Assembly: GCF_019924045.1 (NCBI RefSeq)
Contig: NZ_JAHXBN010000014.1
Location: 1-64,000, forward strand
Origin: Dyadobacter fermentans
Lineage (GTDB): Bacteria; Bacteroidota; Bacteroidia; Cytophagales; Spirosomataceae
Direction of reading: 5' to 3'
DNA length: 64,000 bases
Within the stretch, counting starts at the first letter, position 1. Each line of letters begins with the position of its first letter. The notes under the pieces are model-generated. The model saw only the letters and a program-made list of their open reading frames with translations, was not told the origin of the DNA and made no database searches. The position numbers and the translations under genes were made by a program. Positions 60,005-64,000 of this stretch are shown here, piece after piece.

Positions 60005-60956
60005 CTATTCTAAAAAGCTTTTTCGCGTTGTCGTAAAGGATTTTTCGCTCGATTGCCTTGGAAGCGGCCAGTTTCCGTATTTCAGCGATGGTTTGCGCGC
60101 CCTGGCACTTTTCGCCGGAGCCGATATGATCGTCGCAGTCGCTGCCGTAAAGCAGTTTGTCCTGGTGACGCGTCAAAAATTCACGGGCATGGTCCTCATC
60201 GCGGGTCATGGAAAGGAGGCCGGAGCCGGCAGACATGTCGCCGTACATGTTGGGATAGTCGCTTAGCAGCCGGTCGGTGAGACCGCCCGGCGTGACTTTG
60301 GTTTTGGGATACAAAATACGCTGGTCGGTATGGCCTTTGTCGATATTGGCCCACCAGGTTTGTGCATGACCGATGAAATTCACTTTCGGATATTTTTCGA
60401 GCATCTTAGGGAAACGTTCGAAATTGTAGTTGAACATCTGGAACTGCCAATGCATCAATACCGGCACCCGGTACTCTTCGGCGAGCTTGTAAATACGCTG
60501 CATTTCCTTCGAATCACAATCCACCCCGAATTTCAATTCTCCAATCACACGTCCCCCGAGTTTCAGATATTTTTCAATTTCCTGAACAGCGTCGGGTAAA
60601 TCGGGGACTTCGTTCGAACCAAATATAAACTCGCCTGGATATTTTTGGGCAATGCCGTAACAGGCTTCATTACCTGCGCATTGTGCCTGCAAGCCATTGG
60701 TTTTGCCCTGGTGCGTGGAGGTTCCGAACGCCGGTGTGCCTGCCGGTAGCAGGATCGTGTGGGTAATGCCCATAGCGCGCTGGTGCGCAATGAGCACGTC
60801 GTCGGGCCGCGCTGCATAATGCACGTGCTGGTGAATATCGATGATGGGCTCTTCAACGGATGCTGCCACGATGTGCGCACCCAGGGTATTTCCGAGCAGT
60901 AGTGCCCCGGTACCGGCCAGAAATTCCCTTCTCGACAAATGGTTCGTGCTATACAT
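60000..60956 (-). CDS. Exported amidohydrolase-2-family metal-dependent hydrolase
   Basis: 318 residues with a signal sequence (RREFLAGTGALLLGNTLGAH, Tat-like with RR). A single amidohydrolase TIM barrel shows IIDIHQHVHY (HxH), FNYNFERFP, GHAQTWW (His) and YGSDCDDH (catalytic Asp). The family performs decarboxylations or hydrolyses of small carboxylic or lactone-type compounds. It is the last gene of the minus-strand operon that begins beyond the window edge, 10 bases behind the larger amidohydrolase. Confidence 0.88.
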   Translation of the reverse strand: MYSTNHLSRREFLAGTGALLLGNTLGAHIVAASVEEPIIDIHQHVHYAARPDDVLIAHQRAMGITHTILLPAGTPAFGTSTHQGKTNGLQAQCAGNEACYGIAQKYPGEFIFGSNEVPDLPDAVQEIEKYLKLGGRVIGELKFGVDCDSKEMQRIYKLAEEYRVPVLMHWQFQMFNYNFERFPKMLEKYPKVNFIGHAQTWWANIDKGHTDQRILYPKTKVTPGGLTDRLLSDYPNMYGDMSAGSGLLSMTRDEDHAREFLTRHQDKLLYGSDCDDHIGSGEKCQGAQTIAEIRKLAASKAIERKILYDNAKKLFRIA

Positions 60957-60966
60957 GATTGGGGCT

Positions 60967-62748
60967 TTAGTTGGATACTAAGGAAGGCCGGTTATGTTCC
61001 GGTAGCCTGTCCAGGCAGGGTTTAATGACTTGCATGGCATTCCCGGCCAGTATTTTCTTTTTGATTTCCAGTGGCAATGTCGAGAACACCAGCCACCCGA
61101 GCTGCTGCCGCGGATCGCGCATGGGCAGATCGGAGCCGTAGAGAATGCGGTTTTCACCCGCGCCCGCCACGAGGTATTCGATCACACCCAGCGGAACGGG
61201 CGTAAGGGTGATTTCGGCGAATACATTCGGATGCTTTTTCATGGCTGCAATCGCCATGTCGGCCATTTTGTAGCTGCCGCCCGCATGTGCAATTACCCAG
61301 CGGACATCCGGGTATCTCTTTGCGAGCGTTTCCACTTCTAGTAAGTCGGAGCGGGAATTGTGGATCAAACCGTAAAATTTGTTTTGATTACCATATTCCC
61401 ACCACACATCGTAGACCGGATCGTGGTATTCGAAGCCATAAAACTGGTAAGGTTTCATGCCGATGAACCGCTTGTCGGCATACACCTCTGCGATCATTTT
61501 GCGCAATTCTTCCTGTGTGTAATGGCTTGGGTCAAAAGTAGCAAGGCCCCAGTAACCTTTCGGTGCAACGTCGAGCGCTTCGGCAGTACACGGATTTCCG
61601 GCAATGGCATTCTGGCTCACAACGCCATTCCAGCTCATAATGCCGCCGCCCTGGTAACCCAGCCGTTTGGCCATGGCGAAAATCCCTGTGGGTCCGCCGT
61701 CCTCCATGCGGTAGGTCCAGCCGCCGCCATTCAGGCCTTCGTGCAGCATATGCATGTGCATGTCGATCACGGGTACGGGCAGGGGCGAGCCCGCGCGTAC
61801 CGCCTGCATGAGGATATCCTCGTTCTTGTTTTCGCGTAATGCGGGCTTATAACTGATTTTTAACAGGCGCATAAGGTTTCCGCCCGCGATTTTTGCGCGG
61901 TCAGCCTCGGGAATGGCTGCGTAATCAATGTAGGTCCGGTGGGCGCCGGCCGACATGGTGGGGCTGTTTGAGGCAAAAATCAGCTGGTCGATACAGCCTG
62001 TGCGGTGGAGGTATTCCAGGCCTTCATTGATCTGGAAATTGTCGAAACTGATATGCAGGTTCTTATATTGCTGCACGAGCGGAAGCACATACCGCTGCTC
62101 GTTCCAAACGGCGCCGGTGAGCAATAGCGGCAAATAGGGGTGACGGATCAGAAATTCCTCCACATCCTCCCAGGTACCGAGCTCGCTGGCGGTGGTGATG
62201 GTCAGTGTTTTTGTTTTACTCAAATGCGCAAACAAAGGTGTACAATGACGCGCTTTCCAGTCCCAAGCATTGGTTTTCGGATGAATGCTCACTGCACTGA
62301 CGTGATGTTCCGACATCAACTTGCCTAACTGGCCAGGCTCCGGAAACTCGCCCGTCTGGTGCGGCATCACATTCCAGATCGGGAACAGGTGCGGATAAGG
62401 CTTAATTATCCGGTTCAGTTCCAGGTTGGAGTACATCAGATCATAATTGACCGACTGTGTGTAAGCCACCAGCGCCGCCGAAATGGAGCACTGGTCCATG
62501 TCCTTCAAGAGATCGTCCAGCTTCCATTTTTCAGCCGGATGTTTATACTTACGCGGACCAATGCGGGTGAAGCCGTCAAAATACAGCAGCCGATCCCTGA
62601 CAACTTCATGACTACCCCTGACTACCTCCTGACCACTCCTGACTACGTCCCGGCCTCCGATAACAAACCCCGGCAAAACCGTCGCCCCTGCGCTTAAAAT
62701 GGCATTGGTTTTCAGGAAATCACGGCGGCTAAATGGCTGTTGCGGCAT
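60967..62748 (-). CDS. Double amidohydrolase-like protein with degenerate N-terminal half
   Basis: 593 residues with a twin-arginine signal (SRRDFLKTNAILSAGATVLP). Residues about 35-55 are a low-complexity linker of VVR-type heptads encoded by tandem decamers. Residues about 55-290 look like an amidohydrolase barrel that has lost its metal ligands (FDGFTR where DxHxH is expected, FASNSP where GSDxP is expected). Residues about 320-570 are an intact amidohydrolase domain: VIDMHMHMLHEG, VIAHAGGSYK and ILYGSDLPMRD. The second half is probably the catalytic one; the first may be structural or regulatory. It lies 12 bases after the HiPIP gene in the same operon. Confidence 0.85.
   Translation of the reverse strand: MPQQPFSRRDFLKTNAILSAGATVLPGFVIGGRDVVRSGQEVVRGSHEVVRDRLLYFDGFTRIGPRKYKHPAEKWKLDDLLKDMDQCSISAALVAYTQSVNYDLMYSNLELNRIIKPYPHLFPIWNVMPHQTGEFPEPGQLGKLMSEHHVSAVSIHPKTNAWDWKARHCTPLFAHLSKTKTLTITTASELGTWEDVEEFLIRHPYLPLLLTGAVWNEQRYVLPLVQQYKNLHISFDNFQINEGLEYLHRTGCIDQLIFASNSPTMSAGAHRTYIDYAAIPEADRAKIAGGNLMRLLKISYKPALRENKNEDILMQAVRAGSPLPVPVIDMHMHMLHEGLNGGGWTYRMEDGGPTGIFAMAKRLGYQGGGIMSWNGVVSQNAIAGNPCTAEALDVAPKGYWGLATFDPSHYTQEELRKMIAEVYADKRFIGMKPYQFYGFEYHDPVYDVWWEYGNQNKFYGLIHNSRSDLLEVETLAKRYPDVRWVIAHAGGSYKMADMAIAAMKKHPNVFAEITLTPVPLGVIEYLVAGAGENRILYGSDLPMRDPRQQLGWLVFSTLPLEIKKKILAGNAMQVIKPCLDRLPEHNRPSLVSN
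62598..62650. repeat. Tandem decamer/undecamer array inside the amidohydrolase gene
   Basis: Five units with starts at 62598, 62609, 62619, 62630 and 62640 (TGACAACTTCA, TGACTACCCC, TGACTACCTCC, TGACCACTCC, TGACTACGTCC), alternately 10 and 11 bases long, so two units make 21 bases or seven codons. On the minus strand they encode VVRxxxE heptads. The motif is the same TGACnACnCC as the intergenic array at 17656-17715, on the same strand. Confidence 0.75.
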
Positions 62749-62760
62749 ATTTGAGGTGGT

Positions 62761-63111
62761 TTAAACTTGTGGAGCCCAGTAAGTACAATGTCCTTCGGGA
62801 TTTACCGGTCCGGTAAAAAGCAGGCAGCCGCCGCATTCTTTACCTTCTTTCGCCGGAACCCACAATTTGCAGTTGTCGCACTGGCTATCGGGTTGCGGCG
62901 ATTTGTTGGTGTAACCCAATGATTTCCGCTTCTGAACGTCGGTGGGATCTACGCCCCTGAGATCGCTGCATGGGTCGGCTGCTGCGGTTGTAGCTTTGGA
63001 TACGGGCTGTTTTTTTGCGCCGGCGCATGCCATGAGCCAGGCGGTGCCGCCGGTGGCGCCCCAGGTAAGGCATAGGCGGAGGAAATGTCTGCGGTTGGCA
63101 AGTGGATTCAT
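62761..63111 (-). CDS. High-potential iron-sulfur protein (HiPIP)
   Basis: 116 residues with a twin-arginine signal (NRRHFLRLCLTWGATGG) followed by a lipobox-like LMACAG. The mature part has four cysteines in HiPIP spacing (CDNCKLW, CGGC, HCTYW), which hold a [4Fe-4S] cluster cycling between +2 and +3. HiPIPs are small periplasmic electron carriers. It stands between the HEAT-repeat/dehydrogenase-type protein and two amidohydrolases, so it probably takes electrons from the dehydrogenase of this locus. Confidence 0.9.
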   Translation of the reverse strand: MNPLANRRHFLRLCLTWGATGGTAWLMACAGAKKQPVSKATTAAADPCSDLRGVDPTDVQKRKSLGYTNKSPQPDSQCDNCKLWVPAKEGKECGGCLLFTGPVNPEGHCTYWAPQV

Positions 63112-63144
63112 ATCGTTCTGGTGAATGGCTGGGAACAGGTGTCC

Positions 63145-64000
63145 TCAATGGATATTCAATGCTTTTTTGAGCTCCGAGGCTTGCTTGCGTACGGCATCTG
63201 AACTATGGTTTTCCAGTTTTTGCAGATGTTTGGAAACCTGCTTCTCTGCCTCTTTTTTGTTGGTTGATTTTTTAATGCCCTTCGAAAGTCCCGTTAGTGC
63301 GGCCACTGCCCACTGCGGATCGGCGGACGCGGCAGGGGAATTCAGCAATTCCAGAAGTGAAGCAATATCGTTCTTGCCGTTTCGTGCGCCCGCTATGTAG
63401 CCGAAGTCTTCAATCAGTTTGAGCTTTCCCGGCGCAGTAGCATTGAAAAAATGGCCACGGCTAGCCAGTAGCTGCGCCATTTCGGGCGATGAGCCGCTTT
63501 CGGAACTGAGCACCGCCAACCGCCACGAAGCATTCTCCGATTGTTTTTCGGCTACATCTGCCAAGGCAGCCAGCACCTCTTTGCCGTTGAATTGCCCTGT
63601 GCTCAATGCGGCCTGGTAAGCTACCTGCGGTGCAGGATCTGCTATCAACCGGATCACTTCGGACAAAAATGCGGGATACTTTTCGGCCAGGATCACAGCA
63701 TGCTCGCGCACGCCCGCGTGAGCGTCGCCTAATGCCTTATGGACGATTCCTTCATTCAGCCCCCCGAGTGCTTCCAGGGTATAAATCGCATGGAGGCGGG
63801 TTCGGGGATCCGCATGTTTGGTCAATTTGATTAAGTCCGGCACGATCGATTTTTCTTGTTTTTCAACCAATATCCGTTGCGCGTTCAGCCGCCACCATTG
63901 ATTGGGATGTCCGAGCAAGGCAACGAGTTCTGCGGGTGTTTTAGTCCGCAAATCGGGGAGGGTAGCCGGGCGCTTTTCGCCCGCTTTCGGGAAAATGCGC
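63145..64000 (-). CDS. HEAT-repeat protein, C-terminal part (PVC-type membrane-bound dehydrogenase-like)
   Basis: The frame is open to the window edge on the minus strand, so the gene begins outside. The 284 visible codons contain HEAT repeats (AELVALLGHPNQWWRLNAQRILVEKQ, VPDLIKLTKHADPRTRLHAIYTLEALGG, GDAHAGVREHAVILAEKY, IADPAPQVAYQAAL, SLLELLNSPAAS). The phrase LGHPNQWWRLNAQRIL is characteristic of the C-terminal HEAT region of PVC-type membrane-bound dehydrogenase/cytochrome-c proteins; the propeller and heme parts would lie upstream. It is the most upstream visible gene of an operon with a HiPIP and two amidohydrolases, 33 bases before the HiPIP start. Confidence 0.75.
   Translation of the reverse strand, partial: RIFPKAGEKRPATLPDLRTKTPAELVALLGHPNQWWRLNAQRILVEKQEKSIVPDLIKLTKHADPRTRLHAIYTLEALGGLNEGIVHKALGDAHAGVREHAVILAEKYPAFLSEVIRLIADPAPQVAYQAALSTGQFNGKEVLAALADVAEKQSENASWRLAVLSSESGSSPEMAQLLASRGHFFNATAPGKLKLIEDFGYIAGARNGKNDIASLLELLNSPAASADPQWAVAALTGLSKGIKKSTNKKEAEKQVSKHLQKLENHSSDAVRKQASELKKALNIH

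Noticed and set aside
1..64000. tRNA, rRNA, CRISPR array or complete insertion sequence
   Set aside because: No cloverleaf with CCA-type acceptor, rRNA core, regularly spaced long repeats or transposase gene was seen on reading both strands; a dedicated scan could still find a small RNA.

Overview
The window looks like a chromosomal segment of a Gram-negative Bacteroidota, order Cytophagales, most like Dyadobacter or a close relative. This rests on the gene content: three SusC/SusD-type outer-membrane pairs, a FecI/FecR-like sigma/anti-sigma pair, a DUF4374 lipoprotein beside a TonB receptor, exported sugar-isomerase-like and Gfo/Idh/MocA proteins, and a PVC-type HEAT protein with a HiPIP. 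It is also supported by -7 promoter elements of the Bacteroidota type TAnnTTTG and by weak or absent Shine-Dalgarno sequences. Genus-level placement is inference. No tRNA, rRNA, CRISPR array, prophage or complete insertion sequence was seen.

Layout. 1-4312 (+): the end of a SusC, a SusD-like lipoprotein, a secreted sialate-esterase-like SGNH enzyme and an exported sugar-isomerase-like TIM barrel. 4387-7088: a membrane cytochrome-b-like protein and a cupin (-), divergent from a MocR-type GntR/aminotransferase regulator (+), with a repeat-rich operator candidate between them. 7375-12020 (+): TonB receptor, DUF4374 lipoprotein and AraC regulator, typical of iron/siderophore uptake. 12198-15794: DinB-like protein, an unknown protein and a seven-repeat FG-GAP/ASPIC lipoprotein. 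15953-23218 (+): a full trans-envelope signalling cassette of ECF sigma factor, FecR-like anti-sigma factor, SusC with N-terminal STN signalling domain, and SusD. 23379-24985: an RsgA-type GTPase and a structured intergenic element that overlaps a possible 45-residue membrane peptide. 24986-27226: DUF4349 lipoprotein and an unusual membrane protein with a probable cytoplasmic DNA-binding-like head and extracytoplasmic PKD/lectin-like tail, divergent from the next SusC/SusD/beta-propeller operon (27404-34692).

34743-38071: Crp/Fnr regulator, nitronate monooxygenase with a CRP-type palindrome in front of it, HD-domain protein and AraC regulator. 38131-44946: an ABC ATPase with an ABC-permease/M1-peptidase fusion (-), divergent from a LytS/LytTR-type two-component pair (+). 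45019-46805: an unknown protein, TatD-like hydrolase and tcdA. 46889-50845 (-): HxlR regulator, sugar-isomerase-like protein, type-B carboxylesterase, and upstream of these an AT-richer two-gene module (GNAT-fold protein overlapping a HigA-like helix-turn-helix protein) with a palindromic operator. This module has the architecture of a toxin-antitoxin system and is the best candidate here for something undescribed. 51063-57755: phosphocholine-type phospholipase C, an AT-rich orphan multi-pass membrane protein, a phytanoyl-CoA-dioxygenase-like enzyme divergent from an AraC regulator, and two translationally coupled small membrane proteins. 57765-64000: a secreted protein, a Tat-exported Gfo/Idh/MocA protein, and a minus-strand operon of HEAT-repeat protein, HiPIP and two amidohydrolases.

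The recurring theme is capture and periplasmic breakdown of complex organic molecules, with a separate regulator attached to most uptake loci (ECF/anti-sigma, AraC, MocR, membrane HTH, two-component). Two families of short tandem repeats occur. One of them, a TGACnACnCC decamer, is intergenic at 17656-17715 and also lies inside an amidohydrolase coding sequence at 62598-62650.
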